From positions 124,001 through 188,000 of the forward strand of contig NZ_BJNY01000008.1 of the NCBI RefSeq assembly GCF_006539925.1: 64,000 bases of DNA, in the 5' to 3' direction. Below are positions 42,605 to 51,767 of the stretch, piece after piece. The first letter of the stretch is position 1. Every line of letters starts with the position of its first letter. Below the pieces are notes generated by a model. The model ran no database searches and was not told the DNA's origin. It saw only the letters and a list, made by a program, of their open reading frames with translations. The DNA is from Glutamicibacter uratoxydans. Lineage in GTDB: Bacteria > Actinomycetota > Actinomycetes > Actinomycetales > Micrococcaceae. Both the position numbers and the translations under genes were made by a program.

Positions 42605-44164
42605 CTAGAACGGCCAGATGATCGGGACGAGCACTACCGCGACGAGGCCGAAGAGCAGCAGGTTCGGCAGCCCGAGCTTCCAGTAGTCCCCGAAGCTGTA
42701 TCCGCCGGGCTCCTGGATCATCAGGTTGCCCGCGGTGGCCACCGGGGTGAGGAATGACGCCGCTCCGGCAACGGTGATCGCCATCATCATGGGCATCGGG
42801 GAGACCCCGGTGCTCTGAGCCACCGCCACGGCGATCGGCGCCACGATCAGCACCGTGGCCAGGTTGCTGATGAACTGGCCCAGCAGCATCACCACGATGA
42901 CAATGCCCAGAAGCATGATGCGCGGGGAGGAGCCGCCGAGGTATTTCATCAGCCCGGCGGCAATCACCTCCGCCGCGCCGCTGGTTTGAATGGCGGTGGA
43001 CAGCGGGATCATGCCGGCGACGATGACCAGCGTCGGCAGGGAGATGGACCGCTGCGCCTGCTCCACGCTCAGGGTGCGCGCCAGCACCAGCACCCCGGCC
43101 GCTGCCAGCACCGTGATCGCCGCGGGGACCAGCCCGGTGGCCAGCACCACGCACATCAGCACCAGCACCGCCGCCGCAACATAGGAGCGCGGCCCGAGCA
43201 CCACTGCCTGGCGGCGGACCTGCTCGGGGCTGTCCACCGGAAGGACCCCGGGATGCGCGGCCTTGGCCTCCACCGCATCCCATCCGCCGCGCAGCACCAG
43301 CACGTCGCCCGCCTGCAGCTTCGCCCTGCCCAGCGCCTCGCCCTGCCGGTGGATGGCGGAGACGACCAGCTGTTTGGACTCGGTGAGCATTCCGGGGAAG
43401 ACGATATCCCCGATGAATTCGGAGCGGGGAGGGATCAGCACCTCGGTGATGCCGTCGGAGTAGGAGACCTTCGAGGAATCCTCGTCCAGGCCGTAGGCCG
43501 CCGCCAGGGTCTGGACGTGGCGGCTCAGGTCCCGCGGGGCGCTGCTGGAAGCATGGGCGGGCAGCAGCTTGGGGCCCAGGAATAGGCAGAGCAGGATGGT
43601 TCCGGTCAGCAGCGGGATGCCGACCAGCGCGAATTCGAAGAAGCCGAAGGGCCGCCCGCCCGCCTGGACCGACAGTTCGGAGACCAGCACGTTGATCGGC
43701 GTGCCGAGCAGGGTGAGCATGGAACCGGCATGGGCGGCGAAGGCCAGCGGGATCAAGACCTTGGACGGCGGCTGCCCGGTGCGCGTGGCAAGCATCGCGG
43801 CCACCGGGACCAGGGCCGCCACGGCCCCGTTCACGCTGATCAGTGCGGTCAGGCCCGCGGAGAGCAGCATCAGGGCGATGACCACCCGGGAACGCTTCTC
43901 GCCCACCTTGCCGGCCAGCTGCGACCCGGCCCAGGCGGTGATGCCGGTGGCTTCCAGGGCATCGCTGACCACGAACAGGCCCGCCAGATACACCACGATG
44001 GGGTCGCCGAACCCGGCAATCGCCTGCTCGAAGCTCACCGCGCCGGCGAAGTAGAGCGCCAGGGCGACCCCGAGCGCCACCAGGGCCGGGGAGACCTTGT
44101 TCCAGATGAAAACGATGATTGACAGGCCGAGCACTGCAAAGGTGCTGATCATGGGGTCGATCAT
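42605..44164 (-). CDS. SLC13/DASS-type permease with regulatory TrkA-C domain
   Basis: A 519-aa transporter with about twelve membrane helices. Two SLC13-type hairpins with the substrate S/N-x-T element occur: NGAVAALVPVAAMLATRTGQ and LLGTPINVLV in the first half, SNLATVLIVAPIAVAVA and TPVATAGNLMIQ in the second. A cytoplasmic TrkA-C (RCK-C) insert spans about residues 210-300 (SYSDGITEVLIPPRSEFIGD and VLVLRGGWDAV). Family substrates are dicarboxylates, citrate or sulfate. It overlaps the FUSC-like gene upstream by 4 bases (ATGA). Confidence 0.87.
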   Translation of the reverse strand: MIDPMISTFAVLGLSIIVFIWNKVSPALVALGVALALYFAGAVSFEQAIAGFGDPIVVYLAGLFVVSDALEATGITAWAGSQLAGKVGEKRSRVVIALMLLSAGLTALISVNGAVAALVPVAAMLATRTGQPPSKVLIPLAFAAHAGSMLTLLGTPINVLVSELSVQAGGRPFGFFEFALVGIPLLTGTILLCLFLGPKLLPAHASSSAPRDLSRHVQTLAAAYGLDEDSSKVSYSDGITEVLIPPRSEFIGDIVFPGMLTESKQLVVSAIHRQGEALGRAKLQAGDVLVLRGGWDAVEAKAAHPGVLPVDSPEQVRRQAVVLGPRSYVAAAVLVLMCVVLATGLVPAAITVLAAAGVLVLARTLSVEQAQRSISLPTLVIVAGMIPLSTAIQTSGAAEVIAAGLMKYLGGSSPRIMLLGIVIVVMLLGQFISNLATVLIVAPIAVAVAQSTGVSPMPMMMAITVAGAASFLTPVATAGNLMIQEPGGYSFGDYWKLGLPNLLLFGLVAVVLVPIIWPF

Positions 44165-45147
44165 TCTCTGGCTCCAGTCTGCCCGCCGGCGGGCTCGGGG
44201 TTGAAAAGTGAAAAGTTTGCGCCGGCCCAGCGGCCGATCCAGAGCAGCGACAGCACCACTGCCAGGGACAGCAGCGCCAGCCCTGCCCGCTGCCCGCCGA
44301 TGGCGCCGACGCTTTCACCGCTGGCCATGGAGTTGAGCAGGATGACGGCCAGGGTCAGCGCACTGGCCGAGAGGATGGGCCGTGCAGCGAGTGTTCCCGC
44401 CACGGTCCCCAGCGCACCGATAACCAAGAAGGCAACGGTGAGGACCTCGACATTCAGCAGGCCGACCGCCGCCGCCAGCACGGTTCCCATCATCACCGCG
44501 GCGATGTAGCCGAAGGCCGAACGCTGCTGGCCGGTCACCAGCGCAGGGGTGAACATCAGGCAGAAGGCCAACAGCGCCCAGTGGCCCCGCTCGACTCCCA
44601 GCCAGTGGCCCAGTAGCACCAGGAGGAGGCAGCCGGCCGCCAGCAGGCAGGCGTGCAGCAGCGCCGGCGCCGCGGCCAGGGGCTTGGGCTCGGCGCTGAT
44701 CTTGGCAAGTCTTGCCGCCAGGATCAGGAACACCGCGCCGACGAACGTGGCGATGCCCATCGCCAGCCACTGCTGCTGCCTTCCGCCCATGGCGTCGAGC
44801 AGCAGGATGGCAGGCAGCACCGCCACCGCCTGGGTGCTGTGCAGGCTGAACCAGCCCTGCACGGCGCAGACCACGGGCACTGCAAGCAGCAGCCACCCGA
44901 GCTGCGGGCCGATGAATGACCCGGCGGCGGCCACCAGCGCGCTGAATCCCGCCGCCAGCCACTGCTCGCGCGGGTTCAGCGTGCGCACCACGGAGGTCAT
45001 CAGCACCAGCCCGATGTACACGCCCTGGGCGATCTGCGCGTCGAAGAGCCAGGCGGCCAGCCCGACTGGCAGCAGCCCGACGCACACCGCGGCGGCCGAC
45101 AGCAGGACCAGCCGCGCCAGCTGCGGCGGGGCGGAAGGCGATGGCAT
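44161..45147 (-). CDS. FUSC-like membrane protein, paralog B
   Basis: A 328-aa paralog of the protein at 38717-39679 with about ten membrane helices. WALLAFCLMFTPALVTG, GYIAAVMMGTVLAAAVGLL and PREQWLAAGFSALVAAAGSF match the corresponding parts of paralog A. No cytoplasmic FUSC domain. Its stop overlaps the SLC13 ATG, and it follows the amidohydrolase stop by 10 bases, so it belongs to the ThrE-amidohydrolase transcript. AGGAAGC precedes the ATG. Confidence 0.72.
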   Translation of the reverse strand: MPSPSAPPQLARLVLLSAAAVCVGLLPVGLAAWLFDAQIAQGVYIGLVLMTSVVRTLNPREQWLAAGFSALVAAAGSFIGPQLGWLLLAVPVVCAVQGWFSLHSTQAVAVLPAILLLDAMGGRQQQWLAMGIATFVGAVFLILAARLAKISAEPKPLAAAPALLHACLLAAGCLLLVLLGHWLGVERGHWALLAFCLMFTPALVTGQQRSAFGYIAAVMMGTVLAAAVGLLNVEVLTVAFLVIGALGTVAGTLAARPILSASALTLAVILLNSMASGESVGAIGGQRAGLALLSLAVVLSLLWIGRWAGANFSLFNPEPAGGQTGARE

Positions 45148-45157
45148 GCGCCGCTTC

Positions 45158-46480
45158 CTAGAAGGAGTCCAGCTTCGCGTCGAGGTCGGCGAAACGCTTG
45201 ACCTTCGGCTGCTGGATCACCTGCCCGCGCGTGGCCACCAGGAACGGGTTCTCAAAGGCGCGGAACCCTGCGGCCAGCGGATTGGCATCAAGCACCACCA
45301 GGTCTGCGTCCTTGCCCGCCTCGATGGAGCCGGTGATCGCATCGATGCCCAGCAGCTGCGCGTTGGCCTGGGTGGCGGCATGCAGCGCATGGGCGCGGGT
45401 CAGCCCGCCATAGCGGTGCACGTAGTCCATCTCGCGCCAGGTGTTGTAGTGGGTGACGTGGGTCAGCGCGGAGTCGGTGCCCATGCCGATCGTGATGCCG
45501 TGCTCCAGCGCATCCCGGATACCTGCCAGCATTTCCTCGTAGATCATTTCGGCGTTGGCGCGCACGATCTCGTTGATGCCGGTGACCTTCGGGTCCAGCT
45601 TCACCAGCGGCAGGCAGGCCTGCAGCGTGGGAATCAGCGCGGAGGAGCCGCGCAGGGAGTTCGGGTTGTCCTTGAACAGGGCGATAATCTCCTCGTTCAT
45701 GCCCGCCCCGTGCTCGATGGTGTCCACCCCGGCGCGCAGCGCCATGGCGATGCCCTCGGCGCTCTGGGCATGGGCGGCGACGATGATGCCCGCCTCGTGT
45801 GCCGTCTCGCAGATGGCGCGCATCTGCTCCTCGGGCATCTCCGGGGTGCCCGCCTGGCCGATCTCCCGGGCGTCGGTGACCCCGCCGGTTGCGGCGATCT
45901 TGATGGCGGTGGTGCCCGCCGCCAGGTTGTCGCGCACCTGCTGGGCCGCCTCGGCAGGGCTGGTGGAGCACAGCGCGATCTGCGGCGCCCCGTGCCCTCC
46001 GGGCATGGCAAGCAGCGGGCCGGAAGGGTAGACGCGCGGGCCCAGGTAGTCCCCGCGCTCGATCGCGTCGCGCACCCGCACCGCCTCATAGCGGGCGTCG
46101 CCCAGCGAGCGGATGGTGGTCACGCCGCTGTTCATCTGCGTGAGTACATTGGTTTTGGTGCGCTTGTTCAGCAGCAGCTCGCCGGGCTTGCTGTGCATGA
46201 ACTTGGCGACCAGGTGCTCCGCCTTCTCGCTGGTCATGAACGCCGGCAGGGGCTTGCCGTCGGAGAACAGGTGGGCGTGCGCGTTGATCAGCCCCGGGGC
46301 GGCAAAGCGGCCGCCGCCGTCGATGTAGCGGCAGCCCGCCGGCTTCTGGATACCGGCCCGCGGGCCCGCTGCGGTGATCTTTCCCGCCGAATCAACGACG
46401 ATCATCGCATCATCGATCGTGCTCCCTTCGCGGTCACCGCTCAGGATCGTGACATGGTCCAGGATGAATGGCGTGCTCAT
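45158..46480 (-). CDS. amidohydrolase family protein (imidazolonepropionase/prolidase-like)
   Basis: A 440-aa metal-dependent hydrolase of the amidohydrolase superfamily. Metal site 1 is GLINAHAHLF (H-x-H, about residue 70); AIKIAATGGVTD holds the likely carboxylated-Lys region; AAHAQSAEG and DTIEHGAGM give two more His; the last ligand is Asp in GMGTDSALTHV. It fits the group annotated as imidazolonepropionase-like or Xaa-Pro dipeptidases such as Sgx9260. Start 46480 overlaps the thrE stop, with AAAGGAATCACC upstream. Linked to an amino-acid exporter, so peptide or N-acyl amino acid hydrolysis is a good guess. Confidence 0.87.
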   Translation of the reverse strand: MSTPFILDHVTILSGDREGSTIDDAMIVVDSAGKITAAGPRAGIQKPAGCRYIDGGGRFAAPGLINAHAHLFSDGKPLPAFMTSEKAEHLVAKFMHSKPGELLLNKRTKTNVLTQMNSGVTTIRSLGDARYEAVRVRDAIERGDYLGPRVYPSGPLLAMPGGHGAPQIALCSTSPAEAAQQVRDNLAAGTTAIKIAATGGVTDAREIGQAGTPEMPEEQMRAICETAHEAGIIVAAHAQSAEGIAMALRAGVDTIEHGAGMNEEIIALFKDNPNSLRGSSALIPTLQACLPLVKLDPKVTGINEIVRANAEMIYEEMLAGIRDALEHGITIGMGTDSALTHVTHYNTWREMDYVHRYGGLTRAHALHAATQANAQLLGIDAITGSIEAGKDADLVVLDANPLAAGFRAFENPFLVATRGQVIQQPKVKRFADLDAKLDSF

Positions 46481-47763
46481 TGGTGATTCCTTTCGGTGGG
46501 ACGTGCAGGTTGACTCAGATCGCTCCAGGTGGAGTCGATGAACAGGGCGCCGATCTTGACTCCCAGGCACAGGCCGACAAAGCCCATGACAGCATCGGCG
46601 GCATCGGCGCCCGAGTGGCCGGCCGCGGCCACCAGGCCTACCGTTCCGGGCACCAGCAGCAGGAACGCCGGCTGGAAGACCGCCGGGGCGCTGAGCGACG
46701 GGTCCGCCCGCTCGCAGAGCCTTGCCGCGATGAACAGCACGATGGCCGCCGCGGCGGTACTCGGCGCAGTGCCCAGCAGCGGACCCAGCAGGCTCAAGAT
46801 CAGGTAGCAGCAGAGCATCATCACCGTGTTGGCGATGCCCAGCCGCCAGGACGCGGCCAAGGCCAGCGAAATTCCCCCGGCCAGCAGCAGGATCCCTGCC
46901 CACGCGAAGGCGGGCGCCGGCAGCGCGCTGAAACCGCTCCCGCCGCCAAATCCCCGGGGAACATCGGTGACCAGCGCCGCTGAACCGGGGTCCAGCTGCA
47001 GCCCGGTCAGCGTCATGCCAGCCATCAGGCCGGCGATCATCAGGCCCATCACCAGAATGCCGTGCATCAGCCGGGAGGCCCCGCTGACCATGTGCCTGGT
47101 GCTCAGCTCCAGCAGCGCATTGGTGATCAGCGCCCCGGGGACAAGAATCGCAATGGGGGCGCAGAGCGCAAACAGCGGCACCTGGGCGATGCCCAGGAGC
47201 TTGGCGCTGAAGCCCACCGCAAGGGTTGACAGCAGCGCGGTGATGAACGGGACGATGGCTGCTGCAGGCTCCAGCCGGCCCATGTACTTGGCGATCGCAC
47301 CGACAGCCGCCCCCAGCAGGGCACTGAGCGCTACGCTGAACCACGGGCAGCTGAAGACCAGCGCCAGCCCGGCGGCGACCAGCGCGCCGCCGGCAGCGAA
47401 GCGCAGCGTCGCGGCGCCTGCGCTCGCCGACCGGATGCCCTCCAGCACCAATGGCGACTGGCGAATGTCGAGCCTGCCGTCGTAGATGCCGCGCACCAGG
47501 CGGCAGACGCGGGCAGCCTGGGCCTGGGACAGCGAATCGGGGGCCGCCGCGGCCATGAGCGTGCGGTCTGCGGTGCCGATGAAGATGGTGTCTGGCAGGA
47601 GCGCGAGTTCAAGGTGCTCTCCGGGGTAGAACCTGTCGGCCAGGCGCCAGCTCCAGGTGTGGGCATCGCTGACGGGCAGGGAGGCGTCCAGCATCGCCGC
47701 AGCAAGCGCCAAAAGGAGTTCGGGGTCTTTGCTGCCTGTTGCCTCGCGGCGGGAACTGGCCAT
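46477..47763 (-). CDS. threonine/serine exporter (ThrE) family protein
   Basis: A 428-aa membrane protein like Corynebacterium ThrE. The N-terminal cytoplasmic domain (residues 1-115, ThrE/DUF1212 type) contains LLALAAAMLDASLPVSDAHT; it is followed by about ten helices in two blocks of five, with YMGRLEPAAAIVPFITALLS and VPGALITNALLELSTRHMVS in the first. The family exports threonine and serine by proton antiport. Overlaps the amidohydrolase gene by 4 bases; AAGGGGC precedes the ATG. Confidence 0.87.
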   Translation of the reverse strand: MASSRREATGSKDPELLLALAAAMLDASLPVSDAHTWSWRLADRFYPGEHLELALLPDTIFIGTADRTLMAAAAPDSLSQAQAARVCRLVRGIYDGRLDIRQSPLVLEGIRSASAGAATLRFAAGGALVAAGLALVFSCPWFSVALSALLGAAVGAIAKYMGRLEPAAAIVPFITALLSTLAVGFSAKLLGIAQVPLFALCAPIAILVPGALITNALLELSTRHMVSGASRLMHGILVMGLMIAGLMAGMTLTGLQLDPGSAALVTDVPRGFGGGSGFSALPAPAFAWAGILLLAGGISLALAASWRLGIANTVMMLCCYLILSLLGPLLGTAPSTAAAAIVLFIAARLCERADPSLSAPAVFQPAFLLLVPGTVGLVAAAGHSGADAADAVMGFVGLCLGVKIGALFIDSTWSDLSQPARPTERNHQ

Positions 47764-47867
47764 CGCTGCCCCTTAATACAGACTTGTCAGTCCTAGATAT
47801 AGCAGTCCAGCCGAGCATTGGCGATGGGGTCCGCGGATCCTTAACCCCGTCCATCACCCCCGCAGGA

Positions 47868-49400
47868 TCACTCGCGCACCAGCCCCAGGCGGGAGCCGGT
47901 GATCACCGCCTCGGGCCGCGAGGTGGCGTTGAGCTTCCGGTAGACCTGGCGGATCTGGGTTTTGAGCGTGTTGGGGGAGATGCCCAGCGTCTCCGCCATC
48001 TGGCTGTGGGAGTTTTCGGTGGCGAGCTGCTGCAGCACCCGCGCCTCCGCCGCTGTCAGCCGCGGCACCTGCGAGATCGGCTTGCGCAGTTCCAGGCCCT
48101 CCAGGACCCGTGTAATTTCTGCGCGTTCACCGCTCGAGGCGGCGTTCTTCAGCTGGTCGTGGAACTGCTGCGGGAATAGCGAGAGCAGCTCCCGATTTTC
48201 CGTGGTGAAGAACGGGGCCACCGAATTCCACGTCCCCTCGCAGACCCGGCCCAGCTGAAGGTACTCGGACCAGGCAGCGAGCAGCTGCAGCTCGACCCGG
48301 TGGTAGGGGCTGAGCTTGATTTCGGCGGCCAGCGCCTTGCTGCGCTCGCGGGCCTTTTTGAACTTTCCCTGGACGACCGCCAGCCAGATCAGGGCCACCC
48401 TGGTGTAGGCCCCTGCGGTTTTGGCTTCCTGGGCGATCTGCTCTGCCTGCTCCACGCTGCCCAGTAGCAGGCAGGCCTCGATCTGTGCCGAAACGGCGGC
48501 GTCGTAGGCCAGCGAATGCGGGTCCAAGGGGTGGGCCGCGGCGGCTATGGATACAGCTTCCAATGCTTGATGCGGCTGGTTCTTCGCCAATGCGCTGCGT
48601 GTGCGGATCAGCAGCAGCGCAGGCCAGACGACATCAACCGCGTCCAGGGGAGCCAGTGCGTCGACCATCGCCGGGAGGTCGGCATCCAGCCGGTGAAGCG
48701 ATATCAGCGCCTTGGCGCAGTCGATGCTCCCGGACGCCGCCTGCCTGAACGCCTCGCTTGGTTCGGGCAGCTCGCGCAGCTGGTCGATGATCTTCTCGGC
48801 TTCGGTGCTGGAGCCGCGCAGCGCGTGGATGAGGGCTTCGCGGGCCATGGAGCTGTAGCGCGCATCAAGCGATTCCAGGCTCTGCCCGATCTGCCGGGCG
48901 GAAGCGAACTCGCCTAGGGCGCCGGCGGTATTGCCCGCCATGAACATCGTGGATCCCACCAGGTGGTGGTAGAACCACAGTGGCGATTCCAGCGCCGAAT
49001 GAGATGCCAGCGGATGCCGTCCCAGCTGTTCCTGGAGGGTCAGTGCGCGGTGGTGTGCCAAGGAGATCTGGCCGTTGATGCGCAGCGAAATGATCTGCAG
49101 GGACAGGGCAAGCAGCGGATCTATGGTTTTTGAACCGCGGTACTTCTGGAACTGCTCCGATTCCATGCGGTGGGTTGTGCGGGCCGCCGAGGGGATCAGC
49201 GGGTGTAGCAGCTGCAGCGCCGGGTAGCTGGCGAGGACGCCGCCGGGCAGCGCGCTGACGGCGGCCACCAGATCCGGGTAGGCGCAGTTGAACAGGGTCC
49301 ACAAGTGGGACTCGGCAAATTCGGCAATGCGTTCGGCGTCTTTTGAGCGCACCAGCTGCAAGAATTCTTCGGCGGCCGCCGCCGCAATTCCATCCGCCAC
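47868..49400 (-). CDS. LuxR family regulator with TPR-like helical region
   Basis: A 510-aa regulator. Only the C-terminal 65 residues are the DNA-binding domain: LTAAEARVLQQLATENSHSQ, then MAETLGISPNTLKTQIRQVY, the LuxR helix-turn-helix. The first 430 residues are helical and Ala-rich, with TPR-like repeats as in the MalT-related regulators but no P-loop ATPase, so it is a shortened LAL-type protein. Starts with GTG 49400 after AAAGGCGG. Probably regulates the ThrE-amidohydrolase operon, whose first gene lies 104 bp downstream. Confidence 0.85.
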   Translation of the reverse strand: MADGIAAAAAEEFLQLVRSKDAERIAEFAESHLWTLFNCAYPDLVAAVSALPGGVLASYPALQLLHPLIPSAARTTHRMESEQFQKYRGSKTIDPLLALSLQIISLRINGQISLAHHRALTLQEQLGRHPLASHSALESPLWFYHHLVGSTMFMAGNTAGALGEFASARQIGQSLESLDARYSSMAREALIHALRGSSTEAEKIIDQLRELPEPSEAFRQAASGSIDCAKALISLHRLDADLPAMVDALAPLDAVDVVWPALLLIRTRSALAKNQPHQALEAVSIAAAAHPLDPHSLAYDAAVSAQIEACLLLGSVEQAEQIAQEAKTAGAYTRVALIWLAVVQGKFKKARERSKALAAEIKLSPYHRVELQLLAAWSEYLQLGRVCEGTWNSVAPFFTTENRELLSLFPQQFHDQLKNAASSGERAEITRVLEGLELRKPISQVPRLTAAEARVLQQLATENSHSQMAETLGISPNTLKTQIRQVYRKLNATSRPEAVITGSRLGLVRE

Positions 49401-49501
49401 CGCGCACCGCCTTTGACTGGGGAATATTTCAATAGCTGGGCTTCAATCCCCAGACTACAGTTTGGCTTCGGCGCTGATCTGGTATTACGCCATTTGACGA
49501 G

Positions 49502-50416
49502 CTAGTCCAGAAACTCGGGTTTGTGGGTTGTTTCAACCAGCAGCCATGGTTCGTAGCCCGCACCTTGCAGCTCATCAAGAATCCTTGTGCGCAGCCTGTC
49601 GAGCCTGTCGACTTGGATGCAGCGCTCGCGGATGACGAAGCCGACCTCGACGTCCATCAGGCGCCCCAAGGTTCCCAGGCGGATCTGCGGCGGCGGCAGC
49701 TCTTCGGCGCGGCAGGCCTCGTGGATCACCTGCGTGATTCTCGCTTCAATCTCGGGTTCGGGGGCAGCGTGCTGCAGATCGCGGATGGATTTTCTGATCA
49801 GCGCAAAGGGCACTGCAATCAGCATCGCCGAGGAGAGCAGCACCAGCCCTGGATCGACGAACGGCGCCAGCCAGGCCAGCGGCCCATTGGCGGTGAGCAG
49901 GACGAACCCGGCGCCCAGCACGATCACCGCAGAAGATGCGGCCGCGGAAAACCAGCCGCTGGCCTCGGCTTCGATGATTCCGCGGTTCGCAGCCACGCGG
50001 CGCAGGTGCAGCCAGGCGGCCAGCGACAGCACCGTGCCGAACACGCCGTAGGCAAACAGCGAGCCGCCGGCCACCGCAGAACCTCCTGCCAGAATGATGC
50101 GCAGCGCTTCGAAAATGGCGTAGACCAGCGTGGCCAGCATTGCCACGCCCTGGAAGATGACGAAGACCGGCACCAGCGACTCGCGCCCGAAGGGATACCG
50201 CTTGGTCGGCCCGCCTGCGACGAGCCGCGTCACATACAGCGCTCCCCAGGTGCCGGCCAGGCTGATGGGCGTGATCAGCGCATCGAGCAGCATGACCTGC
50301 GAGCGGGAGACCAGGCCCCAGACCAGCGCGACGACTGCGAACACGCAGGAAACCGCAATCGAGATCTTGAGGTTCTTGGCCACTGGATCGCTGCCGGCTG
50401 CGCGGATGCTCATCAT
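49502..50416 (-). CDS. cation transporter, CDF-like
   Basis: A 304-aa protein with six membrane helices and a C-terminal cytoplasmic domain (about residues 210-304), as in cation diffusion facilitators. The metal-binding pairs are degenerate: helix 2 reads SQVMLLDALITPISLAG and helix 5 APFVDPGLVLLSS, so the His/Asp tetrad of zinc transporters is not complete. The C-terminal domain has RITQVIHEAC and DVEVGFVIRERCIQVD. Start at ATG 50416 is preferred over a TTG at 50458; no clear ribosome binding site. Substrate unknown. Confidence 0.75.
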   Translation of the reverse strand: MMSIRAAGSDPVAKNLKISIAVSCVFAVVALVWGLVSRSQVMLLDALITPISLAGTWGALYVTRLVAGGPTKRYPFGRESLVPVFVIFQGVAMLATLVYAIFEALRIILAGGSAVAGGSLFAYGVFGTVLSLAAWLHLRRVAANRGIIEAEASGWFSAAASSAVIVLGAGFVLLTANGPLAWLAPFVDPGLVLLSSAMLIAVPFALIRKSIRDLQHAAPEPEIEARITQVIHEACRAEELPPPQIRLGTLGRLMDVEVGFVIRERCIQVDRLDRLRTRILDELQGAGYEPWLLVETTHKPEFLD

Positions 50417-50492
50417 CGAATCATTGCATGCAAGATATGCGCCGTCGAGGGTTATCAACGGCGATTGACCGCTGCGCCCGGCGGCGCGGGGG

Positions 50493-51266
50493 CTAGTCGG
50501 CGGCCGCGACCAGCTGCAGGCCCAGCTCGCGGGCCGCCTGCTGCAGCTCGGGGATGGCGGTCTCGATGAATTTCTGGTCGACGCGGGTGACCGGGCCGGA
50601 GACCGAGATGGCCATCGGGGTGGGGGCGCCTGGAACCGGAACCGCGATGCAGCGCACGCCCAATTCCTGCTCTTCTTCGTCGATGGCGTAGCCGCGTTCG
50701 CGGCTTGCCTCGACGTCGGTGAACAGCTTGCCCAGGGTCGTAATGGTGTTGGCGGTCTTCGGCGGCATGCCTGCCTGGGCCACCAGGCGCTGGACGCGCT
50801 CGTCGTCGAGCACCGAGAGCACTGCCTTGCCCACGCCGGAGTTGTGCAGCATGGCGCGGCGGCCTACTTCGGTGATCATGCGCATGGAGTGCGGGGACTG
50901 CACCTGGGCGATGTAGGTGACCATGTCGCCGTCGAGTACAGCGATGTTCGCGGATTCGCCCAGCTTGCCCACCAGCTCCTTGAGCACGGGGGATGCCAGG
51001 GCGCCGAGCTGGCGGTTGGCCACTTCGCCCAGCCGGATCAGGCGCGGGCCCAGGGAGTAGCGGCGGTTGGGCAGCTGGCGGACGTATCCGACGCCGACCA
51101 GGGTGCGCAGCAGGCGGTGGATCGTGGGCAGCGGCAGGGGAGTATCGGCGGCAAGCTCGCTCAGCGCGGCTTCGCCGCCGGCGCGGGCGATGACTTCCAA
51201 CAGCTCAAAAGCGCGTTCGACGGACTGTACGCCGCCGGTCGTCGATTTGCTGGTTGTCTGCGTCAT
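50493..51266 (-). CDS. IclR family regulator, AllR-like
   Basis: A 257-aa repressor. Winged helix in residues about 12-75: VQSVERAFELLEVIARAGGE, then LPTIHRLLRTLVGVGYV. The C-terminal IclR effector domain spans about 85-255 with ISVSGPVTRVDQ near the end. AAGGAG precedes the ATG by 6 bases. It is divergent from the malate synthase operon and next to ureidoglycine aminohydrolase, which fits the actinobacterial AllR role: repression of allantoin and glyoxylate genes, relieved by glyoxylate or allantoin-derived effectors. The assignment is from context and family. Confidence 0.85.
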   Translation of the reverse strand: MTQTTSKSTTGGVQSVERAFELLEVIARAGGEAALSELAADTPLPLPTIHRLLRTLVGVGYVRQLPNRRYSLGPRLIRLGEVANRQLGALASPVLKELVGKLGESANIAVLDGDMVTYIAQVQSPHSMRMITEVGRRAMLHNSGVGKAVLSVLDDERVQRLVAQAGMPPKTANTITTLGKLFTDVEASRERGYAIDEEEQELGVRCIAVPVPGAPTPMAISVSGPVTRVDQKFIETAIPELQQAARELGLQLVAAAD

Positions 51267-51767
51267 CTTCTGCTCCTTAAAGTACCCACTAGTTTTGGAA
51301 GTCGCCGGCCGTAAACTTCTGCGATGCGAAATCTTTGATCTAACAATAGCCGCAAAATCCCCGAAAGTTCCGGGATGCGAGAAAGTTTATGTCCAAAACT
51401 TGTGTCTTGGTGCACAAAACGGTGTTGCGTTTTCATTTTGAGGATATTAGTATCCACTATACGGAAAAGATTAACAGGAGGCATCGGTGGCCGCAGCAGG
51501 TTCGAGGTATTCCTTGACGGCAGGGGAGCAAATTCCCGCAGTCAAGGTGTGCAGCACGTTTGCAGCAGCCATCGGGTCGACTGGAACCAAACTGCCAGCA
51601 CCTTGAGTCCTGGAAGTCTGTGCAGCGGGCCGACGACGATGTCGCCGCAACCGTCGCACAGGCCGCAGGGCAGTGGCTGGTCGGCTATGTTGTAGGGGGC
51701 TAGTCACCCCTTCCCCGCCATGGGGAAATTCATCACTGGAACAGAGCAAAGAGGTTAAGGAGCAACC
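51267..51767. promoter_or_regulatory. divergent control region of iclR and aceB
   Basis: 501 bp between divergent genes. TTCTGCGATGCGAAA (51317-51331) is 50 bases upstream of iclR and resembles the dyads at 2304-2318 and 34076-34090; GATGCGAGAAA (51374-51384) is a weaker second copy. GGATA/TATCC arms lie at 51442-51446 and 51451-51455, followed by an AT-rich stretch. TTCCCC/GGGGAA arms lie near 51712-51728, just before aceB. The section 51490-51705 is GC-rich, with a startless frame ending at TAG 51705; it may be decayed coding sequence. Confidence 0.5.

Noticed and set aside
44549-46486. Long plus-strand frame (645 codons) opposite the amidohydrolase and FUSC-like genes
   Set aside because: Antisense to two genes with clear family motifs; composition is Arg/Gly/Ala/His-rich as expected for a GC-rich shadow frame.
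51490-51705. Possible small gene upstream of aceB
   Set aside because: The open frame ending at 51705 has no start codon with a ribosome binding site; kept only as a note in the control region.
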